Below are positions 1 through 9,462 of a DNA stretch of 12,369 bases, piece after piece. Below the pieces are notes generated by a model. The model was given only the letters and a program-made list of their open reading frames with translations. It made no database searches and had not been told where the DNA came from. The position numbers and the translations under genes were made by a program. Source of the stretch: an uncultured Faecalibacterium sp. (GTDB lineage Bacteria; Bacillota; Clostridia; Oscillospirales; Ruminococcaceae); assembly GCA_934518555.1 (NCBI GenBank), contig CAKSXW010000059.1, forward strand, positions 1 through 12,369. The letters run 5' to 3'. Numbering within the stretch: the stretch's first letter is position 1; the number at the start of each line of letters is the position of its first letter.

Positions 1-315
1 GACATCCTCAACGAGACCCAGCCGGTGCCGGTGACCATCGAAAAGATCATCGGCGAGGTGTCCCGCACCTTCAACGTGTCCCCTGCGGACATCCGGGGCA
101 CCAAGCGCAACGCCAACGTGGCCTCTGCCCGTCGGGTGGCCATCTATATCCTCCGGGAGGTCACGGGCATGAGCATGGAGGAGATCGGTCGGGAGTTCTC
201 GGGCCGGGACCACTCCACCATCGTCTACTCCCTCAAGACCATGGAACGGGACATGAAGAACGACCAGCATCTCCGGGAGACGGTCAGCGACATCATCAAA
301 AACGTGAAGGCCTGA
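1..315 (+). CDS. dnaA: Chromosomal replication initiator DnaA, C-terminal part (5' truncated by window edge)
   Basis: The reading frame is open from base 1 and codes for the last 104 residues of DnaA before a TGA stop. DnaA is the AAA+ initiator that binds 9-bp DnaA boxes and melts the origin. The visible part is domain IV, the DNA-binding helix-turn-helix domain. The family signature appears as GRDHSTIVYSLKTM, encoded at about 196-243, with the DH pair that contacts the box in characterised DnaA proteins. The preceding VSRTFNVSPADIRGTKR stretch is also typical of domain IV. The ATPase domain lies upstream of the window. The gene is followed by about 400 bp of non-coding DNA that looks like oriC and then by dnaN, the usual Firmicutes arrangement. 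A GTG at 25 is an internal codon, not a start. Confidence 0.97.
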   Translation, partial: DILNETQPVPVTIEKIIGEVSRTFNVSPADIRGTKRNANVASARRVAIYILREVTGMSMEEIGREFSGRDHSTIVYSLKTMERDMKNDQHLRETVSDIIKNVKA

Positions 316-411
316 GGGGCCCTTTGAGGGGAAAAGTCAGACTCTTTTTCTGGGTCTACCCCAAAATATGGGGAAAAAACAGAACAAACCCGGGAAAATC
401 ATCCCATATCT

Positions 412-529
412 TGTGGGGAAAACGGGAATCTTTCCACACTTTCCACCTAGTTTTCAACATTCAACAGGAGATTTTCCCAAGCAGCGTGGAAAGATCCGCT
501 GCCATGCCCCATTCCACAAGTCTTCCACA
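412..529. promoter_or_regulatory. Cluster of degenerate DnaA boxes
   Basis: Against the consensus TTATCCACA I see, on the plus strand, CTTTCCACA at 430-438, TTTTCAACA at 451-459, CATTCCACA at 510-518 and TCTTCCACA at 521-529. On the minus strand, TTCCCCACA is at 412-420. Each has two or three mismatches. Several keep the CCACA half that carries most of the specific contacts. Together they probably load DnaA next to the stronger box at 588. Confidence 0.55.
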
Positions 530-587
530 AATCCTTCCCCAAGGGGTGGAATAGCCCAGAGCCGCATCCTGCCAAGGGATTTCCGAG

Positions 588-630
588 TTTTCCACAACTT
601 CCCCACCCCCTACTACGATTACTACAACAA
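588..630 (+). promoter_or_regulatory. Putative basal unwinding element: DnaA box, GC-rich spacer, DnaA-trios
   Basis: The box TTTTCCACA (588-596) has one mismatch to consensus. It is followed by a 13-base C-rich spacer (597-609). From 610 come triplets in register: CTA, CTA, CGA, TTA, CTA, CAA, CAA. On the complementary strand these are the 3'-GAT-5'-type DnaA-trios that guide DnaA assembly onto single strands in B. subtilis. The order and polarity (box, GC-rich stretch, trios pointing toward dnaN) match that published architecture. Function is inferred. Unwinding would be expected to start in or just after the trios. Confidence 0.7.
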
Positions 631-711
631 GTTCAATAAGAAAGACCGGGAAACAAGCATTTCAAACACCCAAGCAATACCCTGTCCCGGGGAAAAAGGA
701 GAGATTCTGTT

Positions 712-1818
712 TTGAACATCGTTTGCGATAAAACGCTGCTGAGTGCTGCCATTGACGGCGTCTCCAAAGCAGTCACCATGCGGTCTGCCATTCCGGTGCT
801 GGAGGGCATTTTGCTGAAGGCGGAAGGCTTTCAGCTGACCCTCACCGGCTACGACCTGGAAATGGGCATCGTGACCACCATCGAGGCCAACGTCAAGGAA
901 CCCGGCGAGATCGTGCTGAATGCAAAACTGCTCAGCAGCATGATCAGCCGGATGCCGGCAGGCCAGATCAGCATTCTGGCAGCCGATAACGGCAAGACCA
1001 CCATCAAAAGCGGCGTGGCAGAGTTCGAGATCCAGTCCATGGCTGCCACCGACTTCCCGGATCTGCCCAACACCGGCGCCGAGGAGACCCTGACCATCAA
1101 GACCGGGGTGCTGCGGGATATGATCGACCGTACCCTGTACGCCGTGAGCCAGGACGAGAAAAAACCGGCCCATACCGGCGAATTGTTTGAGATCGAGCCG
1201 GATAAGCTGACCATCGTGGCTCTGGACGGCTACCGCCTGGCCATTGTGGAGCGGCCTGTCACCGCCGTAAAGGACATCCGCATCATCGTGCCCAGCAAGA
1301 CCATGACGGAAGTGGCCCACCTGCTGCCCAACGACGACGAGGAGCTGGTGCACATCTGCGCCAACCGCCGCTATGTGGTGTTTATGGCTGCCGGTTACAC
1401 CATCATGAGCCGCCTCATTGAAGGCGAATTTTTGAATTATCACAACGTGATCCCTGCCGACAGCCGCACCCGGGTGACTCTGGATACCAAGGAGTTCATC
1501 GAGACCATCGAGCGTGCCTCCCTGATCATTACAGAGCGTTTAAAAAATCCCCTGCGGATCTCCTTTACAGACGGTAAAGTGGTGGTGCGCTGCCAGACCA
1601 ATCTGGGCCGGGTGGTGGACGAGTTCCGGGCTGCCTGCGAGGGAGACGAGGTGGAGATCGGTTTCAACAACCGGTACCTGCTGGATGCGCTGCGGAACGC
1701 CCGGACCGAGCAGGTCCGCATGGAGATCAGCGGACCCCTGAGCCCTGTAAAGGTGCTGCCGGCCCAGGGCAATGACTTTTTGTACCTGGTGCTGCCGGTG
1801 CGGTTCAAGAACGATTAA
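712..1818 (+). CDS. dnaN: DNA polymerase III sliding clamp (beta subunit)
   Basis: This 368-residue protein is the ring-shaped processivity clamp. It is a homodimer of three repeated clamp folds per subunit (roughly residues 1-120, 125-245 and 250-368) and tethers polymerase III and repair enzymes to DNA. The length is normal for the family. The N-terminal SAIPVLEGILL stretch, the MPAGQISI region in domain 1 and the C-terminal LPVRFKND tail, beside the hydrophobic cleft that binds partner proteins, are typical. The start is a TTG at 712, chosen because AAGGAG lies at 696-701 with a 10-nt gap and because the next residues (MNIVCDKTLL) align with known clamp N-termini. TTG may lower translation. 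The gene sits directly after oriC and 12 bp before yaaA, probably in one transcript. Confidence 0.97.
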   Translation: MNIVCDKTLLSAAIDGVSKAVTMRSAIPVLEGILLKAEGFQLTLTGYDLEMGIVTTIEANVKEPGEIVLNAKLLSSMISRMPAGQISILAADNGKTTIKSGVAEFEIQSMAATDFPDLPNTGAEETLTIKTGVLRDMIDRTLYAVSQDEKKPAHTGELFEIEPDKLTIVALDGYRLAIVERPVTAVKDIRIIVPSKTMTEVAHLLPNDDEELVHICANRRYVVFMAAGYTIMSRLIEGEFLNYHNVIPADSRTRVTLDTKEFIETIERASLIITERLKNPLRISFTDGKVVVRCQTNLGRVVDEFRAACEGDEVEIGFNNRYLLDALRNARTEQVRMEISGPLSPVKVLPAQGNDFLYLVLPVRFKND

Positions 1819-1830
1819 GGGAGCAAGACT

Positions 1831-2046
1831 ATGCAAAAAATCCTCATTCATACGGAATTTATTAAGCTGGATGCCCTGCTGAAATTTGCAGGCCTCTGCG
1901 AGACCGGCGGCGAAGCCAAGGAGCTGGTGCAGGCCGGGGCCGTAAAGGTCAACGGCGAAGTGTGCACCATGCGGGGCAAAAAATGCCGGGCCGGTGACGT
2001 GGTAGAGCTGGAGGGCCAGTCCGTGGAAGTCGGGCAGGGCCAGTAA
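1831..2046 (+). CDS. yaaA: S4-domain RNA-binding protein of the YaaA/RlbA family
   Basis: The 71-residue protein is almost entirely one S4 RNA-binding fold. The characteristic [19 protein letters not shown] helix pair is followed by the [14 protein letters not shown] strand-loop and a DVVELEG end. It is a known member of the Firmicutes dnaN-recF interval. The B. subtilis homologue has been linked to ribosome assembly, so the precise role here is by homology. A GGGAG Shine-Dalgarno (1819-1823) precedes the ATG. Its TAA stop shares one base with the recF ATG (TAATG), so the two are probably translationally coupled. The size is normal for the family. Confidence 0.92.
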   Translation: MQKILIHTEFIKLDALLKFAGLCETGGEAKELVQAGAVKVNGEVCTMRGKKCRAGDVVELEGQSVEVGQGQ

Positions 2047-3167
2047 TGCGGCTGCTTTCACTGGAAGTTACGAATTACCGCAACATTGCGTCGGCCCGGC
2101 TGGAGCCCGGCCAGGAGCTGACGGTGATCTGCGGCAACAACGGCCAGGGCAAAACCAACCTGCTGGAAGCCATCTGGCTGCTGACCGGGGGCAAGAGCTT
2201 CCGGGGCGGTAAGGATGCAGAGCTTGTGCGCCGTGGAGAGCCATTTGCAGTGCTGGAGGCGGTGACCCAGCGGGCCCGGCAGGAGGACCAGGAACCGGAG
2301 GACCCGGCCCGGGTGCGGATCACCGTGGGCACCCCGGATTCCCCCCGGCCCGGCCGCTATGCCTCGGTGAACGGGGCACCCCCCAAACGGGCCGCAGGGC
2401 TGGCCGGCAGCTTTCCGGCGGTGGTCTTTGACCCCGGCCACCTGAGCTTGGTAAAGGGCCCCCCGGAAGGGCGGCGGAAATTTTTGGACGCTGCCTTGTG
2501 CCAGCTGTACCCCGGGTATTTGGCCACCTACCGGCGGTATGTCCGGGCTTTACAACAAAAAAATGCCTTGCTTCGTCATTCTGCCACAGGCCGGGAGCGG
2601 CCCTATGCGGAAAAACGAGCCCTGCTGGAAGTGCTGAACGTGGAGCTGGCGGCTCAGGGAGAGCTGCTGCAGCAGCGGCGCAGAAGCTACCTGGACCTGC
2701 TGGGTCCCCTGGCCTGCGCCAACTATCAGGAGCTTTCCCACGGGGCCGAGCGGATGGGTCTCCGGTACGCTGCCCAGTTTGAGCCCGGGGGCCTGGCTGC
2801 CCTGCTGCAGCAGCGGCAGGAGGAGGAGCTGCGAGCCGGGCAGAGCCTTTGCGGCATCCACCGGGAGGACCTGGAGCTGCTGTTGGACGACCAGCCTGCC
2901 AAGGTGTTTGCCAGCCAGGGACAGCAGCGCAGCGTGGTACTGAGCCTGAAAATGGCGGAGGCCGCTGCCGCCGCCCGGATCACTGGGGAGCACCCGGTGC
3001 TGCTGCTGGACGACGTGCTCAGCGAGCTGGACGAGGGCCGCAAACAGTATCTGCTGACCCGGATGAAGGAAAAGCAGACCTTTGTGACCAGCTGCGACGA
3101 CACGGCCTTCCTCAAGACCGACGGCCAGGTGTACCGCATGAACGGCGGTGTGCTGACCCGGGCTTGA
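2046..3167 (+). CDS. recF: DNA replication/repair ATPase RecF
   Basis: RecF is an SMC-like ABC ATPase that works with RecO and RecR to load RecA at single-stranded gaps and to restart stalled forks. The 373-residue length is normal. Walker A is GNNGQGKT at residues 30-37. The ABC signature appears as SQGQQRSVVLSLKMAE before Walker B. Walker B is VLLLDD at 318-323, followed by the D-loop VLSELDEGRK. Between them lies the family's arm domain, here rich in Gln/Arg/Leu (LLQQRRRSYL). Translation starts at the ATG that overlaps the yaaA stop. The local SD (around 2037-2042, GGGC-like) is weak, which supports coupling. It is followed by an 89-bp gap before remB. Confidence 0.97.
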   Translation: MRLLSLEVTNYRNIASARLEPGQELTVICGNNGQGKTNLLEAIWLLTGGKSFRGGKDAELVRRGEPFAVLEAVTQRARQEDQEPEDPARVRITVGTPDSPRPGRYASVNGAPPKRAAGLAGSFPAVVFDPGHLSLVKGPPEGRRKFLDAALCQLYPGYLATYRRYVRALQQKNALLRHSATGRERPYAEKRALLEVLNVELAAQGELLQQRRRSYLDLLGPLACANYQELSHGAERMGLRYAAQFEPGGLAALLQQRQEEELRAGQSLCGIHREDLELLLDDQPAKVFASQGQQRSVVLSLKMAEAAAAARITGEHPVLLLDDVLSELDEGRKQYLLTRMKEKQTFVTSCDDTAFLKTDGQVYRMNGGVLTRA

Positions 3168-3194
3168 AGATATGGAAAAATGCTGCATCCCCTA

Positions 3195-3231
3195 CTGCAT
3201 ATCCGGTGCATAAAACCCCAAGGATATGCAG
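3195..3231. repeat. Perfect 10-bp inverted repeat between recF and remB
   Basis: CTGCATATCC (3195-3204) and GGATATGCAG (3222-3231) are perfect reverse complements separated by 17 bases. There is no T-run after either arm, so it is not a classical intrinsic terminator. Three (C/G)TGCAT words also occur at 3183, 3195 and 3206, about one helical turn apart. It may be a protein-binding site in front of remB or a leader hairpin. The function is unknown. Confidence 0.6.
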
Positions 3232-3256
3232 CCAAAATACGAGGAAAATCTACAAA

Positions 3257-3514
3257 ATGTATATTCATCTGGGCCGGGACTATGTCCTCAACGACCGGGA
3301 CATCATCGGCATCTTCAACCTGGAGACCACCACCATCTCCCCCCGGGGCCGGGAGTTTTTGAACTACGCCCAAAAAAACGGGGCGGTGGTGAGCCTTTCG
3401 GACGAGCTGCCCCAGAGCTATGTGCTGGCAGACGGAGCCGTGGTGGACACGGTGTACCTCTCGGAGCTGTCCAGTGCCGTGCTGCGCCGCCGTGCAGAAA
3501 AGATGATCGAATAA
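3257..3514 (+). CDS. remB: RemB/YaaB-type DUF370 regulatory protein
   Basis: The 85-residue protein begins MYIHLGRDYVLNDRDIIGIF, the typical opening of the DUF370 (RemA/RemB) family. It ends with LSSAVLRRRAEKMIE, matching the conserved LSS-L-KR tail. RemA in B. subtilis is a DNA-binding activator of biofilm matrix genes. RemB is its less understood paralogue encoded between recF and gyrB, and this gene sits in that position. I chose ATG 3257 because GAGGA (3241-3245) precedes it and because the frame upstream runs through recF codons out of phase. Regulation of matrix genes in this organism is only an inference, and the ancestral role may differ. Confidence 0.88.
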   Translation: MYIHLGRDYVLNDRDIIGIFNLETTTISPRGREFLNYAQKNGAVVSLSDELPQSYVLADGAVVDTVYLSELSSAVLRRRAEKMIE

Positions 3515-5626
<2,112 letters not shown>

Positions 5627-5641
5627 GACACGGAGGAACAA

Positions 5642-8224
5642 ATGGAAGAAGATTATGTGATGATACCGGGCAGCGGAACCAAAAAGATCATCCGCGATGT
5701 CAAAAAGGAGATCGAGACCGCATTTCTGGATTACTCCATGTCGGTCATCGTATCCCGTGCTCTGCCCGATGTGCGGGACGGTCTGAAGCCGGTGCACCGC
5801 CGCATCCTGTATACCATGCACGAGCGCGGCAACGACCCCAGCCATCCCTACCGCAAGTCCGCCGACACCGTCGGTGCGGTGCTGGGCTCCTACCACCCCC
5901 ACGGTGACGCATCGGTCTACGATGCCATGGTCCGTCTGGCACAGGACTTTTCCCTGCGGTATCCGCTGGTGGATGGTCAGGGTAACTTTGGCTCTGTGGA
6001 CGGCGACCCTCCGGCTGCCTACCGTTACACCGAGGCACGCATGAGCCGCATGGCGGTGGAGATGCTCACCGACATCGACAAGGATACCATCAACTGGGAC
6101 CCCAACTTTGACGAGACCAAAAAGGAACCCAGCGTGCTGCCCTGCCGCTTCCCCAACCTGCTGGTCAACGGCAGTCAGGGTATCGCCGTGGGCATGGCGA
6201 CCAACATCCCGCCCCACAACCTCAGCGAGGTCATTGACGGCTGTGTCGCCTACATCGACGACCCGGACATCGACCTGCCGGGGCTTATGGAACACATCAA
6301 GGGACCGGACTTCCCCACTGCCGGTATCATCATGGGACGCAGCGGCATCCGTGCCGCCTACGCCACCGGCAGAGGCAAGATCACCCTCCGGGGTCGTGCC
6401 ACCATCGAGGAGACCAAAAACGGTCGTACCCAGATCGTTATTACCGAGATCCCCTATATGGTCAACAAGGCACGGCTCATTGAAAACATGGCAGACCTTG
6501 TAAAGGACAAGCGCATCGAGGGCATTACCGGGCTCAACGACGAGACCAACCGCAAGGGTATGCGCATCGTGGTGGACGTCCGCAAGGACGCCAACGCACA
6601 GGTGATCCTGAACCAGCTGTACCAGTACACCCAGCTGCAGGATACCGTGGGCGTCATCATGCTGGCGATCGACCACAAGGTGCCCAAGGTGCTGACCCTG
6701 AAGCAGATGATCCAGAAGTATGTGGAGTTCCAGGACGAAGTGGTGCGCCGCCGCACCCTGTACGACCTGAAAAAGGCCAAGGAACGGGCCCACATCCTGG
6801 AAGGCCTGAAGAAGGCCACCGACATCGTGGATGAGCTCATTGCCACCATCCGGGCCTGCAAGGGCGGCATGGCCGAGGCCAAGGCTGCCATTATGGAGGC
6901 CTTTGGCTTTGATGATCCCCAGGCCGATGCCATCGTCAAGCTGCAGCTGGGCCGTCTGGCCGGTTTGGAAATTTTGAAGATCGAGGAAGAACTGGCAGCC
7001 CTCCAGGCTAAGATCCAGAACTGGGAGGACATCCTGGCCGACGACGCCCGGGTGCTGGCCATTGTGAAGGACGAGCTGCTGGAGATGAAAAAGCGGTTCG
7101 GGGACGAACGCCGCACCGAGATCCAGTCTGTCACCGGCGAGGTGGATATTGAGGACCTGATCGCTGAGGAGCAGTGCGTTTATACCCTCACCGAGGCCGG
7201 GTATATCAAGCGCCAGCTGAAGGCTACCTACCAGGCCCAGCGCCGGGGCGGCCGTGGCATTTCCGGCATGACCCGGAAGGAAGAGGATATCGTCCAGGAG
7301 ATGTTCGTGGGCTCCACCCATGATTATGTGCTCTTTGTCACCGACCGGGGCCGCATCTTCCGCATCAAGGGCTACACCATCGCCGAGGGCAGCCGCACCA
7401 GCAAGGGCACCAATATCGTGAACCTGCTGCAGCTGGCCGAGGGCGAAAAGGTCACCAACATGATCTGCCAGAGCAAGGAGGCAGACCAGGAGGGGGGCTT
7501 TGTGACCATGGTCACAAAGCAGGGCCTCATCAAGCGCACCCCCCTGGAGCAGTACGCCAACATCCGCAAGAGCGGCCTGATCGGCATTGCCCTCAACGAG
7601 GGGGATGCCCTGGCCTGGACCCGTCTGACCACCGGCCATGATATGCTCATTGTGGCTACCCGGAACGGTCAGGCCATCCGCTTCAACGAGGAGGACGCTC
7701 GTCCCATGGGCCGCAACGGCCACGGCGTCCGGGCCATCAAGCTGGCCGAAGGCGATGAAGTGGTAGGCGTGTGCATCTGCCGCGAAGGCGGCACCGTGCT
7801 GACCGTCACCGAAAACGGCAAGGGCCGCCGGTCCGACATCGACACCTACCGCATCACCGCCCGCGGCGGCAAGGGCATCCGGAACTACGACGTGAGCCGT
7901 GACAAGGTGGCTGCCGTGAAGATCGTGGACGACGTGGACGACGTGCTGCTCAGCAGCCAGGAGGGCATCATCATCCGGCTCCACGCCAACGAGATCCCCC
8001 TCCAGAGCCGCTACGGCTCCGGTGTCCGGGTCATGCGCCTGGGCGAAAACGACAAGGTGATGGTGCTGGCCCGTACCGACCACGACGACGAGGCCCAGAC
8101 CGAACAGATCGACGCTTCTGAGGCCGATGCCGAGCTCACCGCCGAGCAGCTGGCCGAGATGGAGGCCGCCGATGCCGCCGCCGAAGCGGAAGCCCCGGAG
8201 GCCGACCCGGAAGAGAAGGAATAA
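5642..8224 (+). CDS. gyrA: DNA gyrase subunit A
   Basis: This is the 860-residue breakage-reunion subunit of gyrase. The winged-helix/tower part carries the catalytic Tyr129 in [11 protein letters not shown]. The quinolone-contact helix reads [17 protein letters not shown], so residues 90-91 are Ala-Ser where E. coli has Ser83-Ala84, while the Asp is kept at 94. The C-terminal beta-pinwheel that wraps DNA includes the GyrA box QRRGGRG at 533-539, which marks a gyrase and not topoisomerase IV ParC. The last roughly 45 residues are an Asp/Glu/Ala-rich acidic tail ending ADPEEKE. GGAGG lies 5 nt before the ATG. Short hairpins follow the stop, then a structured repeat that could end the gyrBA transcript. 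Confidence 0.98.
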   Translation: MEEDYVMIPGSGTKKIIRDVKKEIETAFLDYSMSVIVSRALPDVRDGLKPVHRRILYTMHERGNDPSHPYRKSADTVGAVLGSYHPHGDASVYDAMVRLAQDFSLRYPLVDGQGNFGSVDGDPPAAYRYTEARMSRMAVEMLTDIDKDTINWDPNFDETKKEPSVLPCRFPNLLVNGSQGIAVGMATNIPPHNLSEVIDGCVAYIDDPDIDLPGLMEHIKGPDFPTAGIIMGRSGIRAAYATGRGKITLRGRATIEETKNGRTQIVITEIPYMVNKARLIENMADLVKDKRIEGITGLNDETNRKGMRIVVDVRKDANAQVILNQLYQYTQLQDTVGVIMLAIDHKVPKVLTLKQMIQKYVEFQDEVVRRRTLYDLKKAKERAHILEGLKKATDIVDELIATIRACKGGMAEAKAAIMEAFGFDDPQADAIVKLQLGRLAGLEILKIEEELAALQAKIQNWEDILADDARVLAIVKDELLEMKKRFGDERRTEIQSVTGEVDIEDLIAEEQCVYTLTEAGYIKRQLKATYQAQRRGGRGISGMTRKEEDIVQEMFVGSTHDYVLFVTDRGRIFRIKGYTIAEGSRTSKGTNIVNLLQLAEGEKVTNMICQSKEADQEGGFVTMVTKQGLIKRTPLEQYANIRKSGLIGIALNEGDALAWTRLTTGHDMLIVATRNGQAIRFNEEDARPMGRNGHGVRAIKLAEGDEVVGVCICREGGTVLTVTENGKGRRSDIDTYRITARGGKGIRNYDVSRDKVAAVKIVDDVDDVLLSSQEGIIIRLHANEIPLQSRYGSGVRVMRLGENDKVMVLARTDHDDEAQTEQIDASEADAELTAEQLAEMEAADAAAEAEAPEADPEEKE

Positions 8225-8226
8225 TG

Positions 8227-8243
8227 TTTCTGCTGTGCAGAAA
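8227..8243. repeat. Small hairpin just after gyrA
   Basis: TTTCTGC and GCAGAAA form a perfect 7-bp stem with a TGT loop, two bases after the gyrA stop. It has no T-run. It may protect the 3' end of the mRNA or be incidental. Confidence 0.4.
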
Positions 8244-8287
8244 TGATCTGCCCGCACAATGATATTTCCTTTCGTGGGACGATTTGG

Positions 8288-8389
8288 AATGCCCGCCACG
8301 TGCGTTTTGGGCATTTTCAGCGGAAAATTTATTTTATATTTTCGGGATAGCGGAACGCCTGCGGGCGTTCCGCTATCCCATTTTCACGG
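8288..8389 (-). repeat. Structured repeat family S, copy A (inverted orientation)
   Basis: Read left to right, the parts are as follows. A 7-bp hairpin is formed by AATGCCC (8288-8294) and GGGCATT (8309-8315). It is followed by TTTCAGCGGAA (8315-8325), an 18-base AT-rich spacer, and a perfect 16-bp hairpin (8344-8359 with 8364-8379, loop TGCG). It ends with TTTTCACGG (8381-8389). The same order is found on the opposite strand at 8466-8563 and 9661-9758 with different stem sequences. The first hairpin plus TTTT could act as a terminator for gyrBA, starting 63 bases after the gyrA stop. I do not recognise a named family. Confidence 0.75.
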
Positions 8390-8405
8390 GAGAAGATCGT
8401 GTTCC

Positions 8406-8438
8406 GCAGCGCTGCGCTTTCGCAGAAAGCGGCGCTGC
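8406..8438. repeat. Hairpin between the two inverted S copies
   Basis: GCAGCGC (8406-8412) pairs with GCGCTGC (8432-8438). Inside it, CGCTTT (8415-8420) pairs with AAAGCG (8426-8431) around the loop CGCAG, with a two-base bulge at 8413-8414. It lies at the centre of the A/B inverted pair. The flanks CATTTTCACGGGAG (8379-8392) and CTCCGGTGAAAATG (8463-8476) are reverse complements at 13 of 14 positions. No function is known. Confidence 0.55.
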
Positions 8439-8465
8439 AACTGCCGCTTGCCGTTACGACCCCTC

Positions 8466-8563
8466 CGGTGAAAATGCGTTTGGAGCGCTCCGCAGAGCGC
8501 GACAAACGCAAAATTATAAATAATTCTTCCGCTATTGATGTGCAGAGCGCAGCGGAGCACATT
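8466..8563 (+). repeat. Structured repeat family S, copy B
   Basis: The copy begins CGGTGAAAA (8466-8474). A long hairpin follows: GCGTTTG and GCGCTC (8476-8490) pair with GAGCGC and CAAACGC (8495-8509), with one 2-base internal mismatch and a CGCA loop. Then come a 17-base AT-rich spacer, TTCCGCTA (8527-8534) and a terminal hairpin ATGTGC (8538-8543) / GCACAT (8557-8562) with a 13-base loop. It matches copies A and C in part order and spacing. It faces the opposite way from A and stops about 28 bp before the -35 of the mntP leader promoter. Confidence 0.72.
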
Positions 8564-8590
8564 CTAAATCGTCCTACCGTCAGGTTTGTC

Positions 8591-8619
8591 TGGACTTCGC
8601 CGGAAAACTATGCTATGAT
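8591..8619 (+). promoter_or_regulatory. Promoter of the mntP leader
   Basis: A -35-like TGGACT (8591-8596), a 17-base gap and a -10 TATGAT (8614-8619) would start RNA near 8626, just before the first paired element of the riboswitch at 8635. The -35 matches TTGACA at only four positions, and position relative to the riboswitch is the main support. Confidence 0.6.
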
Positions 8620-8634
8620 AGGACCTACAATACC

Positions 8635-8822
8635 CGTGGGGGAGTAGCAGGCGCCTTGCAGGGCGTGGCAAGTCAACACAATGGCCGCTTTTGGTCTGGC
8701 TTGTCTTTTATTGCGAGACTCATGTGTTTTGGTGCGTGTTTGCTGCGCCCTGCACATGGAGTCGATTTTTACCAAAAGATCACCCGGTCCCGGACGTGCA
8801 ATGCGCCTGGGGCCGGGTTTTT
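8635..8822 (+). ncRNA. yybP-ykoY manganese riboswitch with expression platform
   Basis: The hallmark GGAGTAGC (8641-8648) follows the 5' P1 strand CGTGGG (8635-8640). GCGAGA (8713-8718) followed by CTCATG (8719-8724) closes P1 with two G-U pairs. Between them are hairpin CGCC/GGCG near 8652-8665 and a longer helix GGCAAG (about 8667-8672) / CTTGTC (about 8700-8705) that holds the TCAACACAAT internal loop. The class senses Mn2+ and commonly controls mntP-type exporters, and mntP follows directly. The expression platform has a terminator at 8783-8822 and competing pairings: 8657-8665 can pair with 8746-8754, and 8745-8755 can pair with 8796-8806. Metal binding would be expected to favour read-through. 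The loop sequences were compared with the family from memory, not by covariance search. Confidence 0.88.
8783..8822 (+). terminator. Intrinsic terminator of the riboswitch
   Basis: CCCGGTCCC (8783-8791) pairs with GGGGCCGGG (8809-8817), nine pairs with one G-U, followed by TTTTT (8818-8822). It lies 41 bp before the mntP start, so it can abort the leader transcript. Confidence 0.82.
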
Positions 8823-8863
8823 GTGTAAGAATGGAATTTGGTCAGCAACAGGAGGCAGACAAA

Positions 8864-9445
8864 ATGGAGTGGAGTTTTGTATTTTTTCTCAACAGTGGGC
8901 TGCTGGGGGTGGGCCTGGCTATGGATGCTTTTTCCGTGTCCATGGCAAACGGCCTCCACGACCCCAAAATGGATCAGGGCACCATGGCAAAGATCGCGGG
9001 CACCTTTGGGGTGTTCCAGGCGGTGATGCCCCTGCTGGGCTGGGTGTGCGTCCACACCATCCTGGAGCTGTTTGCCTCCTTTGCGGTGCTGATTCCCTGG
9101 ATCGCCCTGGCTCTGCTGGGGTACATCGGCGGCAAGATGCTGCTGGAGGGCATCCGGGGACAGGAGGCTCAGGAGGCCGCCGCCCTCAGCACCGGGGCCC
9201 TGCTGATGCAGGGGGTGGCCACCAGCATCGACGCCTTGTCGGTGGGCTTTACCATCTCGGAATATGGCTGGCTCATGGCCCTGACGGCAGCGGTGATCAT
9301 TGCCGCTGTCACCTTTGTCATCTGCCTGGCCGGGCTGCAGATCGGCAAAAAGTTTGGCACCAAGCTCTCCGGCAAGGCTAATATCCTGGGGGGCCTCATC
9401 CTCATCGGCATCGGCCTGGAGATCTTCTTCACCGGGGTGCTGTAA
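8864..9445 (+). CDS. mntP: Manganese efflux pump MntP
   Basis: This 193-residue integral membrane protein belongs to the MntP (former DUF204/YebN) family, which exports Mn2+ and protects against Mn toxicity. Six hydrophobic segments are visible, arranged as two homologous halves. Each half has the family's acidic motif, LAMDAFSVSMANG with Asp21 in the first and ATSIDALSVGF with Asp123 in the second. A hydrophilic loop (about residues 93-108) joins the halves. AGGAGG at 8850-8855 sets the ATG at 8864 with 8 nt spacing. Earlier in-frame starts fall inside the riboswitch and are rejected. Expression is predicted to rise with Mn2+ through the upstream riboswitch. A stem-loop follows the stop by 17 bp. 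Confidence 0.95.
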   Translation: MEWSFVFFLNSGLLGVGLAMDAFSVSMANGLHDPKMDQGTMAKIAGTFGVFQAVMPLLGWVCVHTILELFASFAVLIPWIALALLGYIGGKMLLEGIRGQEAQEAAALSTGALLMQGVATSIDALSVGFTISEYGWLMALTAAVIIAAVTFVICLAGLQIGKKFGTKLSGKANILGGLILIGIGLEIFFTGVL

Positions 9446-9462
9446 AAAAATATGATAAAAAG

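Larger units (their letters stand above)
316..711. other. Probable replication origin (oriC) between dnaA and dnaN
   Basis: This 396-bp gap has no credible gene. Short open frames here have no RBS or family resemblance. It is rich in TTCCACA-like words, which are degenerate DnaA boxes, and it ends with a box / GC-rich spacer / triplet array resembling the basal unwinding system described for Bacillus subtilis. In many Firmicutes the unwinding region lies between dnaA and dnaN, which supports an origin function. Most boxes differ from TTATCCACA at two or more positions, so individual box calls are weak and the cluster is the real evidence. A second DnaA-box cluster upstream of dnaA may exist but lies outside the window. 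Confidence 0.8.

Noticed and set aside
324..715. Overlapping open frames inside the dnaA-dnaN gap.
   Set aside because: They run through DnaA-box-like words, have no ribosome site and resemble no protein family.
8294..8304. A second parS-like core, CCACGTG.
   Set aside because: Only the central 7 bases match. The outer arms do not fit the ParB palindrome, and the site is in the loop of repeat S copy A.
8259..8647. Short open frames between gyrA and the mntP leader.
   Set aside because: They lie across the hairpin repeats, lack ribosome sites, and occur on both strands as expected of palindromic DNA.
8681..8863. An N-terminal extension of MntP.
   Set aside because: It lies within the riboswitch and its terminator. 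The ATG at 8864 has a strong AGGAGG.
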